Shown: positions 23,009 to 31,276, numbered from the stretch's first letter. The stretch: 64,000 nt of DNA from SIRX01 sp965213905 (GCA_965213905.1 OZ243922.1:744001-808000); one strand, 5' to 3'. Program-made: numbers and translations. The notes: generated by a model from the letters alone, not told the origin.

Positions 23009-25282
23009 TTAACTACACTTGGAGTAGCCGCAGGAGTGGCAGACTACGCAGCCTTCTTGGCGGGTGAGGCCGCTGGCGCAGTCCGGGCAGGCGCCGATGA
23101 TCGGGAGTTCCCGCGCTTCCGCCGGGTTCTCTTCGACCAGGTAGTGCTCGCCCATCGCCTTTGCCACACCGTCGGGGACGGAGAGGACCGCGTTCGGGCC
23201 GAAGCCCATCGGATGTCCGTCCTGGATGCCACGGAGCTGGCTTACAACCTCGGTCGGCTGGGCGCCGTGGGTCATAGCCAGGGAGATCATACGTCCCAAA
23301 GCGTCCGAGAACGCCGCCGCCGTACCGCCGGGCTTGCCCAGCACCACGAAGCACTCCCGCGGGCCGAACTCGTCGTCGTTCATGCTGACGTACAGCGGGC
23401 CATGACCGGTCTGTATCTTCTTCGTCACCCCGGAGAGGGTACGCGGCCGGCCGTTGCGGGCTTCCGCCAGTGAAATGTGCTGGATCTCCGGCTCGGCGGC
23501 GGGCTGTTCACCCTGCGTTGCCCCGCCGGTCTTACCTGTAGATAGGACCTGGGCGTCGCGGGAGCCGTCGCGGTAAACGGCGATGCCCTTGCAGCCGGTG
23601 GCGTAGGCCTGCATGTAGGCGTCTTCCACGTCCTTCGGCGTCGCGTGGTTCGGCAGGTTGATGGTCTTTGAGATCCCCATCGAGGTGTGCTTCTGGAACG
23701 AAGCCTGCATCTTGACGTGCCACTCAGAGGAGATGTCGTGGGAAGTAACCCACGCGCCTCGCACGTCCTCGGGGACCTCCGGGATCTCCCGGACGCTGCC
23801 GTGCTCGGCCACCTTCGTCATCAACTCTTCGGAGTAGAAACCGCGCTCTTTGGCGAGCTTCACGAACTCGGGGTTGACGTCCGGCATCTCCATGTCGGCT
23901 TGGCGCCGCATGAAAGCGACGGCGAACAGCGGCTCGATGCCACCGGAGCAGCCGGCGATCATGGATATGGTGCCGGTCGGCGCGATGGTCGTGACGGTCG
24001 CGTTGCGAACCCGGTCGCCGCGGGCCTCGTGCCGCGAGCCCTCGAAGTGCGGCATGACGCCGCGCTCTTCGGCGAGGTTGCGGCTCTCTTCCCAGGCCTC
24101 GTCGTCCACGAACTTCATTACCTTCTCGGCAAAGGCGAGGCCTTCGTCGGAGTCGTAGGTGATGCCGAGCTTTATGAGTAGGTCGGCAAAGCCCATAACG
24201 CCGAGACCGATGCGGCGGTTGCCGCGGCTCATCTCGTCTATTTCGGGGAGCGGGTACCTGTTCATCTCTATTACGTTGTCGAGGAAGCGGATCGTGGTGT
24301 GGATCGTTTCGCGAAGCTCGTCCCAATCAACTGAACCTTCTCCGACCTGCTCACCCGGTACGAAAAAGCGTTCCAGGTTTATGGAGCCGAGGTTGCACGA
24401 GTCGTAAGGCGGCAGATGCGCCTCGGAGCACGGGTTCGTGGACTCTATCGGGAACTGCGGCGTCGGGTTGTCACCATCTATTTTGTCTATAAACACCACG
24501 CCCGGCTCGCCGTTGAGCCACGCGCCCTCGACGATCTGACGGAATAGTTCCCGCGCCCGAATCGTCTTTATGACCACGCCGTCCCGCGGGTTCTTCAGGT
24601 CGAAGTCCGCGTCGTTCGCCACGGCTTCCATGAAGTCGTCGGTGATGGCGACCGAGATGTTGAAGTTGTTGATCTGGTCGTTCTCTTTTTTGCAGGTGAT
24701 GAACTCTTCGATGTCCGGGTGGTCTACCCGCAGGATACCCATGTTCGCGCCGCGCCGGGTTCCGCCCTGCTTGATCTTGTCCGTCGAGGCGTCGTATATA
24801 GCCATAAACGAAACCGGCCCACTCGAAACGCCCATCGTGCTCTTTACCAAGTCGTTCTTCGGGCGCAACCGTGAGAAACCAAACCCCGTGCCGCCGCCGC
24901 TCTTGTGGATGATCGCCTGGTGCTTGAGCGTGTCGTAGATGCCGTCTATCGAGTCCTCGACCGGCAGCACGAAGCACGCCGAAAGCTGTTGCATCTCACG
25001 CCCGGCGTTCATCAAGGTCGGCGAGTTCGGCATAAACTTGCGGGAGAGCATCATCTGGAGAAACTTCTCCTTAGACTCCTCGTAGAGAGCCTCGGCCTCT
25101 TCACCATCCTTGAAACGGTACTCGCCCTCGGCGATGTTCGACGCGACACGATGGAACATATCTATCGGCTCTTCGATAGCTTCGCCGGCCTCGTTCTTCT
25201 TGAGGTAGCGCTTTTTGAGAACCGCTACCGCGTTCTCCGAGAGTTCGATATCGTCCAGCCGCTTACTACGATCTACTTCCAT
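23009..25282 (-). CDS. nrdJ: vitamin B12-dependent (class II) ribonucleoside-diphosphate reductase
   Basis: 757 aa. It has the RNR barrel motifs NPCSEAHLPPYDSCNLGSINL (active-site Cys, with Asn and Glu) and GTRRGANMGIL, and SYGGGTGFG-type GGGTGFGFSRLRP. The C-terminal redox-active Cys cluster (GACPDCASGL, CVVCHSCGYSKC) is typical of class II adenosylcobalamin enzymes. It makes deoxyribonucleotides without oxygen, using adenosylcobalamin to form the thiyl radical. ATG 25282 follows GGGAGGATC. It is 58 nt downstream of nrdR in one operon. Confidence 0.97.
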   Translation of the reverse strand: MEVDRSKRLDDIELSENAVAVLKKRYLKKNEAGEAIEEPIDMFHRVASNIAEGEYRFKDGEEAEALYEESKEKFLQMMLSRKFMPNSPTLMNAGREMQQLSACFVLPVEDSIDGIYDTLKHQAIIHKSGGGTGFGFSRLRPKNDLVKSTMGVSSGPVSFMAIYDASTDKIKQGGTRRGANMGILRVDHPDIEEFITCKKENDQINNFNISVAITDDFMEAVANDADFDLKNPRDGVVIKTIRARELFRQIVEGAWLNGEPGVVFIDKIDGDNPTPQFPIESTNPCSEAHLPPYDSCNLGSINLERFFVPGEQVGEGSVDWDELRETIHTTIRFLDNVIEMNRYPLPEIDEMSRGNRRIGLGVMGFADLLIKLGITYDSDEGLAFAEKVMKFVDDEAWEESRNLAEERGVMPHFEGSRHEARGDRVRNATVTTIAPTGTISMIAGCSGGIEPLFAVAFMRRQADMEMPDVNPEFVKLAKERGFYSEELMTKVAEHGSVREIPEVPEDVRGAWVTSHDISSEWHVKMQASFQKHTSMGISKTINLPNHATPKDVEDAYMQAYATGCKGIAVYRDGSRDAQVLSTGKTGGATQGEQPAAEPEIQHISLAEARNGRPRTLSGVTKKIQTGHGPLYVSMNDDEFGPRECFVVLGKPGGTAAAFSDALGRMISLAMTHGAQPTEVVSQLRGIQDGHPMGFGPNAVLSVPDGVAKAMGEHYLVEENPAEARELPIIGACPDCASGLTRQEGCVVCHSCGYSKCS

Positions 25283-25340
25283 GATCCTCCCCTATATTTT
25301 ACTGCGGAAGTTTGCTCTTCCAACTACTTGCTTTTGACTA

Positions 25341-25811
25341 CTACCTGCTGTTGCCGATCCCGGAACCGGCCAACTTCACCAGTTCGGACCGGAACTGGTC
25401 CACGTCCGTGTACTGCCGATATACGGAGGCGAACCTGAGATACGCGACCATGTCGAGCTTCCGGAGCCGGAACAAGACCATGTCCCCGATGCGCCGTGAC
25501 GTTACCTCGTGCCGCCGCCGCTCGCGCAACTCGGCCTCTACCTCGTCCACGATCAACTCTACTTCCTCATCTGAGATCCGCTGCTTGGCACAGGCCCTCG
25601 CGAGCCCGGTCTGAAGTTTCTCCCGATCGAACGCCTCCCGCTCACCATCACGCTTTATGACCATGAGCTTCAACGGCTCTCTACGCTCGTAAGTAGTAAA
25701 CCGCTTCTCGCACGTGAGACACTCCCGGCGCCGGCGAACAGCATCCTTTGTCTCCGAAAGCCGCGAATCTATAACCTTTGTATCCTCAAAATCACAATAT
25801 GGACACTGCAC
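25341..25811 (-). CDS. nrdR: transcriptional repressor NrdR
   Basis: 156 aa. The zinc ribbon (CPYCDFEDTKVIDSR, then CLTCEKRFTTYE) is followed by an ATP-cone (LMVIKRDGEREAFDREKLQTG) that senses ATP/dATP. NrdR represses ribonucleotide reductase genes when dATP is high. The gene precedes nrdJ, and tandem candidate NrdR boxes lie just upstream, so it probably represses its own operon. Confidence 0.97.
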   Translation of the reverse strand: MQCPYCDFEDTKVIDSRLSETKDAVRRRRECLTCEKRFTTYERREPLKLMVIKRDGEREAFDREKLQTGLARACAKQRISDEEVELIVDEVEAELRERRRHEVTSRRIGDMVLFRLRKLDMVAYLRFASVYRQYTDVDQFRSELVKLAGSGIGNSR

Positions 25812-25842
25812 CGCAAACCCCCGTGACGATTAATACCGCTCA

Positions 25843-25890
25843 ACACCACATCTGGTAGTGCAGAAACGTAGCACACCACATTTTCGGTTT
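25843..25890 (-). promoter_or_regulatory. tandem candidate NrdR boxes
   Basis: Two sites begin with the identical ACACCACA at 25843 and 25873, a spacing of 30 bp (about three helical turns). The first reads ACACCACATCTGGTAGTG, close to the NrdR-box dyad (ACACNACAT...GTG). The second is weaker on its right half. The position 32 bp upstream of nrdR fits autoregulation. Confidence 0.6.
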
Positions 25891-26191
25891 GCAACACCCG
25901 TTAACTAGACCTCAACGTCAAGTTTAGTCAGTGTTAAAGCGCCAAACCCCGCATTTCGCCGCGTATTGAGCTTTGTCAGACAGCCCAGAAAAATTTTTCA
26001 AGAAATTTTCTGAAAAGCAGAGAAAAGACGAATTCCCCCGCAAATAGAGTACCTTTAGGTTCAGGTAGAAACATGGAACTCAAGTATCGGTTGAGACTCC
26101 GAGTGTACTCTATACTTTTAGTTTAAGTTTAGTGTACATTGTAACTCCAGGCTCTTGTTCACCAGGGTTTTCGGGGCGTATTGGGGTGATT
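25891..26191. other. AT-rich intergenic region between tadA and nrdR, no gene
   Basis: No open frame of interest. It holds an AT palindrome CAGAAAA/TTTTCTG (25986-25992 and 26006-26012). A larger foldable element is closed by TAGAGTAC (26045-26052) and GTACTCTA (26105-26112), with CTCAA/TTGAG (26079-26095) inside. It is AT-richer than the surroundings and probably contains the tadA terminator and the nrdR promoter. Confidence 0.45.
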
Positions 26192-26689
26192 CTAGCGGTT
26201 CTTGCGTCGAGTTTTAAAGAAGTTTCGGAGGATCGTGGCGGCTTCGGCTTCCAGGAGGCCGCTCTTATAGGGGAAGGTGTGGTTCAGCCGAGAATCGCCG
26301 GGGAGGTCGTGGAGGGTGCCGGCGTATCCGGCTTTGGCATCCGGGGCGGCGTAGACGAGGCGGGAGATCCGGGCGGCGTGGGCTGCTCCGGCGCACATTG
26401 GGCATGGTTCCAAGGTCGAATAGAGCGTGCAACCGGCGAGCCGCCAGGTATCGAGCGCTGCGGCGGCCCGACGGAGGGCCAGTATTTCGGCGTGGGCCGT
26501 TGGGTCTTGCAGGCTCTCGCGTTCGTTGGCGGCGACGGCCAACACCACGTCGTCCCGGACGACGACGGCCCCGACGGGAACCTCTCCTAACCTACCTGCC
26601 TCTTGGGCCGCGTCCAAGGCGCGTCGCATCGCGCGTTCGTCTTCGGCGTGCTGCCCGTTGGGATGAGTTTCGTCGTTTCCTGGCACCAA
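26192..26689 (-). CDS. tadA: tRNA-specific adenosine deaminase
   Basis: 165 aa cytidine/deoxycytidylate deaminase fold. The zinc motif is complete: AHAEILAL (His and catalytic Glu) and EPCPMCAGA (two Cys). DLPGDSRLNHTFPYKSGLL matches the C-terminal region of TadA, which converts A34 to inosine in tRNA-Arg(ACG). A guanine or other nucleobase deaminase is less likely. The N-terminal 20 residues are variable, so the start could be the internal MRRALDAAQ. Confidence 0.85.
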   Translation of the reverse strand: MVPGNDETHPNGQHAEDERAMRRALDAAQEAGRLGEVPVGAVVVRDDVVLAVAANERESLQDPTAHAEILALRRAAAALDTWRLAGCTLYSTLEPCPMCAGAAHAARISRLVYAAPDAKAGYAGTLHDLPGDSRLNHTFPYKSGLLEAEAATILRNFFKTRRKNR

Positions 26690-26781
26690 ACCGATGATAG
26701 CAGCAGACCAGAAGCACGCCGGACCATCTCAGGGCTATCGAGACTGGCGGTGGTTACCAGCGTTTGAAATATACAGTTTGC

Positions 26782-26810
26782 TTGACATATTAATAAGTGT
26801 ACTGTACTTT
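26782..26810 (+). promoter_or_regulatory. promoter of membrane/XRE operon with GTAC palindrome
   Basis: TTGACA (26782-26787) and TACTTT (26805-26810) are 17 bp apart, a near-consensus sigma-70 promoter. GTACTGTAC overlaps the start of the -10 and is a perfect GTAC-T-GTAC palindrome, a plausible operator for the XRE protein encoded by the operon. Confidence 0.7.
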
Positions 26811-26851
26811 GTGAATGAACGTTGTGATCTCGGTGTTAAGGAGGAAGCGTC

Positions 26852-27226
26852 TTGGGTGGCCGGCGGTATTTGGTGGAGTTGGGTTCGGTAATAGCGTTTT
26901 ACGCGGTGGTTTTGTTCGTGGCATTGCCTTTGATCGGCGCAAACCCGGAGGCGTGGTGGCGGTTTCCGTTGGCGTTGGCGCCGATGGTTCCGGCGGTGTT
27001 CATCCCGCTCGTCGTCATGAGGCGAGTCACCCGCATGGACGAGTTGCAGCGACGCATCACGTTCGAGGCGCTGGCGTTTGCGTTCGTGGGGACGGCGCTG
27101 TTGACGTTCGGCTACGGTTTCTTGCAGCTCGCCGGCTTTCCGCAGGCCAGTTGGTTACTCGTGTGGCCTGTTATGGGGGCGTTGTGGCTTGTCGGCTCGC
27201 TCCTCGCGAACCGGCGGTATAAATGA
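26852..27226 (+). CDS. small membrane protein partnered with XRE regulator
   Basis: 124 aa from a TTG start behind AAGGAGGA. Four hydrophobic segments (VIAFYAVVLFVALPLIG, LALAPMVPAVFIPLVVM, LAFAFVGTALLTFGYGFL, LLVWPVMGALWLVGSLL) surround a short cytosolic loop MRRVTRMDELQRRITFEA. It overlaps the downstream XRE gene by 4 nt. Small membrane proteins of this layout commonly pair with short XRE regulators; the function is unknown. Confidence 0.7.
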   Translation: MGGRRYLVELGSVIAFYAVVLFVALPLIGANPEAWWRFPLALAPMVPAVFIPLVVMRRVTRMDELQRRITFEALAFAFVGTALLTFGYGFLQLAGFPQASWLLVWPVMGALWLVGSLLANRRYK

Positions 27227-27432
27227 AGAACCGGCTCAAGGTGTTGAGGGCCGAGAGAGATTGGTCACAGGCGGATTTGGCCGGTCGCGTCGGCGTCTCT
27301 CGGCAGACCATAAACTCCATCGAGAAGGGGAAGTACGATCCTAGTTTGCCGCTGGCCTTTAAAATATCCCGAATTTTCGGGCAGAGCATAGAGCGGACCT
27401 TCTTCCCCGACGAACCGGAAGATGGTGTGTAG
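27223..27432 (+). CDS. XRE-family transcriptional regulator
   Basis: 69 aa, almost entirely a lambda-Cro-type helix-turn-helix: LKVLRAERDWSQADLAGRVGV, then SRQTINSIEKGKYDPSLPLA. The C-terminal ERTFFPDE is typical of the small YozG-like regulators that pair with membrane proteins. It overlaps the upstream gene (ATGA). It probably represses its own promoter at 26782. Confidence 0.9.
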   Translation: MKNRLKVLRAERDWSQADLAGRVGVSRQTINSIEKGKYDPSLPLAFKISRIFGQSIERTFFPDEPEDGV

Positions 27433-27474
27433 TGTTGGGGGAACCGGCTACCCCTTCAGACAATTCCTAAATTT

Positions 27475-28698
27475 TTACCGCGTCGGCGTTTCCTGCCCGG
27501 CGCCCCCGTGTATGCTGGCCCACTGCCGGGCCGGCAGTCCCCAAAGCGCGATAAAGCCAGCCGCCGCCGACTCATCGAAAGTGCTACCGGGATCGTAGGT
27601 GGCGAGTTCTTTGCTGTAGAGCGCTTTAGACGCGGTGCGCCCGACAACGGTGCTGGAGCCCTTATACAATTTTAGCCGCACGGTGCCCGTTACGGTCTTC
27701 TGAGTTTCCTCGATAAAGGCGTCCAGGGCGGACTTCAGCGGCGTAAACCAGAGGCCGTCGTAGGTCAGTTCGGCGTAGCGCTGCTCGATCTGGGCCTTAA
27801 AGCGGAGCACGTCTTTGGTAAGGGTTAGGGTTTCCAGCTCCCTGTGGGCCTGGATGGTCGTCATCGCGGCTGGAGCCTCGTAGATTTCGCGGCTCTTTAT
27901 GCCCACGAGCCGGTCTTCGACCATGTCGATTCTGCCGACCCCATGCTCACCCGCGACCGGATCCAACCTCGCGACAAGCTCAACCAGCGACAACTCTTCC
28001 CCGTCCAGGCTCACCGGAAGTCCCTCCTCGAAGCCGATCTCCACGTACCGCGGCTCGTCCGGCGCCTCTTCCGACTCTCTCGTCAAAGTATAAACATCTG
28101 GTGTAGGTTCATAGTCCGGGTCTTCGAGCGGACCGGCCTCGATGGAGCGTCCCCAAAGGTTCTCGTCCACGCTGTAGGGAGATTTTTTGGTGGTCGGAAC
28201 GGGGATGCCGTGCTGCTCGGCGTACTCCATCTCTTCCGACCGGCTCATGTTGAAGTCACGGACCGGGGCGACGACGGTGAGGTCCGGGGCGATAGAGGCG
28301 GTCGTAACGTCGAAGCGGACCTGATCATTGCCCTTTCCAGTAGAGCCGTGGGCGATAAGCTCCGCCCCCACCTCGCGCGCCGCCTCGACGAGCTTCTTCG
28401 CGATCAATGGCCGTCCAAGCGCCGTAAAGAGCGGGTACTTGCCGCCGTACAGGGCGTTAGCCTTTATAGCCGGGGCCACGTACTCTTCGACGAACTCTTC
28501 CCGGGCATCCCGCACGAAGGCGTCCACAGCCCCGATCTTCAAAGCTTTTTCCTTAATGTCTACTTCAGGTTCACCTTGTCCAAGATCCAAGTAGAGCGCA
28601 TATGGCGTGGCCCCCTGTTGCTCGAACCACTTCAGGCAGACCGAGGTATCCAGCCCACCGGAGTAGGCGAGCACGACTTTCTTTCCTTCCAACGACAT
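27475..28698 (-). CDS. argG: argininosuccinate synthase
   Basis: 407 aa from ATG 28698, which has a GGAGG in front; an ATG 18 nt earlier overlaps the upstream stop and has none. The PP-loop LAYSGGLDTSVCLKW, the citrulline/aspartate site GSTGKGNDQVRFD and SPYSVDENLWGRSIE are conserved. It condenses citrulline with aspartate using ATP. It is the last gene of the leftward argC-argR-ACT/GNAT-argG unit; argH is not in the window. Confidence 0.97.
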   Translation of the reverse strand: MSLEGKKVVLAYSGGLDTSVCLKWFEQQGATPYALYLDLGQGEPEVDIKEKALKIGAVDAFVRDAREEFVEEYVAPAIKANALYGGKYPLFTALGRPLIAKKLVEAAREVGAELIAHGSTGKGNDQVRFDVTTASIAPDLTVVAPVRDFNMSRSEEMEYAEQHGIPVPTTKKSPYSVDENLWGRSIEAGPLEDPDYEPTPDVYTLTRESEEAPDEPRYVEIGFEEGLPVSLDGEELSLVELVARLDPVAGEHGVGRIDMVEDRLVGIKSREIYEAPAAMTTIQAHRELETLTLTKDVLRFKAQIEQRYAELTYDGLWFTPLKSALDAFIEETQKTVTGTVRLKLYKGSSTVVGRTASKALYSKELATYDPGSTFDESAAAGFIALWGLPARQWASIHGGAGQETPTR

Positions 28699-28712
28699 CT
28701 TTCCTCCGTTCG

Positions 28713-29648
28713 TCATGCGTTGTTTGTCGTTTGATCGGTGGAGAGATCCACCTTCATGACCCAGGCATCTCCGTCATCCCTAAGCCTGACGAACCCGTTC
28801 TTTTCGTAGAGCGCCATTGCAGCCCGGTTACTCTTCTGAAAGCTCAGGCCAAGGGCTTTGAAACCGTTCGACCTTGCCACATCTATCAAGGCGCGGATCA
28901 ACTCTCCGCCAACGCCGGTGCCACGCCGTTCCGCGGCTACAGCGATGACTATGTCGGGAATCTCAGCGTCTACGAAACCGTATCCAGGCTCACTGGTAGG
29001 AAAAAGCCTGTACCAGGCAGCCCCAATGCTGCGACTATCTTCCTCATCCTGGGCGACAACAGCGAGATCTCCCACCCTACCCCAGTCTTCAAGGTAGCGC
29101 CTCAACACCGGGTCTGACAGTGTCTCCTCCGGTGGGGGTTTCGGGCCAGCTTCTTCAGGGATCCAGTGAACAGCTTCGTACAGCATCTCCCACAGAAAAC
29201 GCTCGTCATCTTCTTTAGCTGGGCGTACAGCAACACCCGGCGGTGGGCTTGAAACTTCGTGACCGGATTCGCGCAGGGTGGTGATCGCAGTTTCCAGCTC
29301 ATCTTCCTGCACGAGCAAGTAGTCAGTATCGTAGGTCGAGATAGCGAAGACGCTGATACCGGCCTCTGCTAGAGGCGCCGCAACGGAGGCGAGTATGCCG
29401 ACCAGCGAGAAGTCGAGCGGACCTTCGATCCCGAGCGCTCGCCAGCCATCCTCGCGAGTTGCTCCGTCCGGGACATTCTCCTGCCTGCAGACTATGGAGA
29501 GTTCATCCGGGGTGCAGGTTATCGAAGAGAACCCGGCTTCTGTAGCCCATCCGGGCAATTCACTGTCATGTTCGAGGCGGCAAATGGCGAAGTGGTCTTC
29601 GAGCACCGAGAGGCGCAGCGCTACTTTCGGGTAGTTGCCGGTGGTCAA
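28713..29648 (-). CDS. CASTOR-like ACT domain fused to GNAT acetyltransferase
   Basis: 311 aa from a TTG start 6 nt after argR. Residues ~8-132 form a CASTOR/ACT_7-type domain pair; GPLDFSLVGILASVAAPLAE and ISVFAISTYDTDYLLVQEDE (98-117) closely resemble the ligand-binding ACT of the arginine sensor CASTOR. Residues ~140-300 are a GNAT domain with acetyl-CoA motif AAERRGTGVGGELIRALI and a late YEKNGFVRL. Its place between argR and argG suggests an acetyltransferase controlled by an amino acid, possibly arginine. The acyl acceptor is unknown. Confidence 0.8.
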   Translation of the reverse strand: MTTGNYPKVALRLSVLEDHFAICRLEHDSELPGWATEAGFSSITCTPDELSIVCRQENVPDGATREDGWRALGIEGPLDFSLVGILASVAAPLAEAGISVFAISTYDTDYLLVQEDELETAITTLRESGHEVSSPPPGVAVRPAKEDDERFLWEMLYEAVHWIPEEAGPKPPPEETLSDPVLRRYLEDWGRVGDLAVVAQDEEDSRSIGAAWYRLFPTSEPGYGFVDAEIPDIVIAVAAERRGTGVGGELIRALIDVARSNGFKALGLSFQKSNRAAMALYEKNGFVRLRDDGDAWVMKVDLSTDQTTNNA

Positions 29649-29654
29649 GTTCGG

Positions 29655-30134
29655 TTAGTCCGTGTTTCCGGCGGGTCGGGTACGGGCGCGGCAGACGTCG
29701 GAGATCAAAGCGGAGACCTCTGTGGCGGAGTCGTTGTCCGGGCAGATGGCGACGACGGTGTCGAGGCCGGCGACGGTGCCCACGATCTTGAGTCCCCTTA
29801 CCCTATCGAGAACGCTGGCGACGGCGCCGGCCGTACCGTCTCGGGTGTGCATGACGATGGTGTGCTGTGCCTGGATTACGTCGAGGATAAAGCCCGGCAG
29901 CACTTCTATACCGGCGAAGCCGGACTCGTGAGGGAGGGCCAGGTAGCGGTTGCCGACTTTGAGGACGCCGAGCTCCGTCAGGTCCCGGCTGACGGTGGCC
30001 TGGGCGACCTCGACGCCTTCGTCGGCGAGTGCCGTAACGACGCCTTGCTGGGTTCCGAGTTCTTTGTCGGAGATGAGGCGTAGGATCAGGTCCTGCCTAG
30101 TCCCTTTATCCACGCCCGTCCGCGTCGAATCCAC
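29655..30134 (-). CDS. argR: arginine repressor ArgR
   Basis: 159 aa from GTG 30134. The N-terminal winged helix (RQDLILRLISDKELGTQQG, VAQATVSRDLTELGV) and the C-terminal hexamerisation and arginine-binding domain (GTVAGLDTVVAICPDNDSA) are typical. It represses arginine biosynthesis when arginine is high by binding ARG boxes. Two such boxes lie in the argC-argJ intergenic region, about 1 kb upstream of this gene, which is cotranscribed with argC. Confidence 0.95.
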   Translation of the reverse strand: MDSTRTGVDKGTRQDLILRLISDKELGTQQGVVTALADEGVEVAQATVSRDLTELGVLKVGNRYLALPHESGFAGIEVLPGFILDVIQAQHTIVMHTRDGTAGAVASVLDRVRGLKIVGTVAGLDTVVAICPDNDSATEVSALISDVCRARTRPAGNTD

Positions 30135-30156
30135 CGTTCCGCCTTTCTGCTCGGGG

Positions 30157-31167
30157 TTATTTGAGGTGCTCGATGCCGAGGTCTTCCTCGAAACCGAGCG
30201 CCAGGTTCATGTTTTGCACGGCCGCCCCGGACGCCCCTTTTAGCAGGTTGTCCAACGCCGAGAACAACAGCAGCTTACCCGCCCTCTCGTCCACCGCCAC
30301 CGAGAGCCGGCACCGGTTGGTGTTGGCGACGTGGGCGACGTGCGGGTACTCCTCCCGAGCCTCGACGAACTTCCACCCGTCGTAGTCCTCCGCGTACCAG
30401 TCGAGAACTTCTTCGGCGGCCGGTATCTCTTCAGCGTCCAATACGATAGTTTCGAGTTCGCCGCGCGTCGCGGGGATGAGGTGCGGGACGAAGGTGACGT
30501 TCGGGCTTTCTCCGAAGTGCCGGATCATGGTCTCTATCTCCGGCGTGTGCCGGTGCCACGGGGCTCCATAGGCGTTGGCGTTCTCGTTCGCGGTTACAAA
30601 GCCGGTCTTGACGCTCGGCTTCGCCCCGGCCCCGCTCACCCCGGAGAGCGCATTCACGGTGATAGAGTGAATAGAGCCTCCCATTCGCCGCACAATAGGC
30701 GCGAGCGCCAATATGGCCGCCGTCGGGTAGCAACCGGGGTTCGCGACGATCCTTCCCTCCACCACCCCGAAGACCTCCGGCAACCCGTAGTGCGCCTCCT
30801 CAATCAGCCCCGGCGCCGGATGCTCCCCATACCACTCCTCATACAGACCAACGTCCGGAAGCCGAAAGTCCGCCGACAGGTCCACGACCAGCCCGACTCC
30901 CGCCTCCAACAACTCCTTCACCGTCGTCGCGCTCTCCATGTGTGGATAAGCGACAAAGGCAACATCCAACTCTGAACCCTTTATCTCCGCCGGCGCCAAA
31001 AAGCTTTCTTCCACTGCGAGATGCGGATAGACCTCGCTAATTTTCCGTCCCGCATAACCGCGCGAAGCAACCTCCAGGCTACCCACTTTCGGATGCCCGG
31101 ACAGCAAGCGCACCAACTCGGAACCCGCGTACCCGCTGCCGCCGTAGATGCCGACTTTCAAAGCCAT
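30157..31167 (-). CDS. argC: N-acetyl-gamma-glutamyl-phosphate reductase
   Basis: 336 aa. The Rossmann GIYGGSGYAGSELVRLL, the active-site Cys in VANPGCYPTAAILAL, and HRHTPEIE are present. It reduces N-acetylglutamyl phosphate with NADPH. The start ATG is 7 nt beyond a -10 box, so the mRNA is probably leaderless. It heads the leftward arginine unit. Confidence 0.97.
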   Translation of the reverse strand: MALKVGIYGGSGYAGSELVRLLSGHPKVGSLEVASRGYAGRKISEVYPHLAVEESFLAPAEIKGSELDVAFVAYPHMESATTVKELLEAGVGLVVDLSADFRLPDVGLYEEWYGEHPAPGLIEEAHYGLPEVFGVVEGRIVANPGCYPTAAILALAPIVRRMGGSIHSITVNALSGVSGAGAKPSVKTGFVTANENANAYGAPWHRHTPEIETMIRHFGESPNVTFVPHLIPATRGELETIVLDAEEIPAAEEVLDWYAEDYDGWKFVEAREEYPHVAHVANTNRCRLSVAVDERAGKLLLFSALDNLLKGASGAAVQNMNLALGFEEDLGIEHLK

Positions 31168-31174
31168 AAGCCGT

Positions 31175-31202
31175 ATTGTAGGAGTTTCGGATAATTATTC
31201 AA
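31175..31202 (-). promoter_or_regulatory. argC promoter (leaderless)
   Basis: On the minus strand TTGAAT (31197-31202) and TACAAT (31175-31180) are 16 bp apart. The expected start of transcription is within 1-2 nt of the argC ATG, with no ribosome binding site in between. The -35 lies inside an ARG box. Confidence 0.7.
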
Positions 31203-31204
31203 GT
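31187..31204. promoter_or_regulatory. ARG box 1 (ArgR operator)
   Basis: TCGGATAATTATTCAAGT matches the ARG-box dyad (TGAATNNNNATTCA), strongest in the right half. It overlaps the -35 of the argC promoter, so bound ArgR would block argC. Confidence 0.65.
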
Positions 31205-31219
31205 TTCTGTATAAACCAG

Positions 31220-31248
31220 TTGACCTTCGTGCACGCGGATGCAACAAT
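31220..31248 (+). promoter_or_regulatory. argJ promoter (near-leaderless)
   Basis: TTGACC (31220-31225) and AACAAT (31243-31248) are 17 bp apart. Transcription would start near 31255, about 5 nt before the ATG at 31260. This favours that start over the ATG at 31239, which lies upstream of the predicted transcript. Confidence 0.55.
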
Positions 31249-31258
31249 ATGGCCCGCT

Positions 31259-31276
31259 GATGAATAAAGATTCAAC
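31259..31276. promoter_or_regulatory. ARG box 2 over the argJ start codon
   Basis: TGAATAAAGATTCA (31261-31274) fits the ARG-box consensus TGAAT-N4-ATTCA exactly. It overlaps the argJ initiation codon, where ArgR would block transcription just after the start. Confidence 0.75.

Noticed and set aside
25812..26191. Cobalamin riboswitch before the B12-dependent RNR operon
   Set aside because: It would make sense, but no B12-box sequence or matching fold was recognised on the minus strand.
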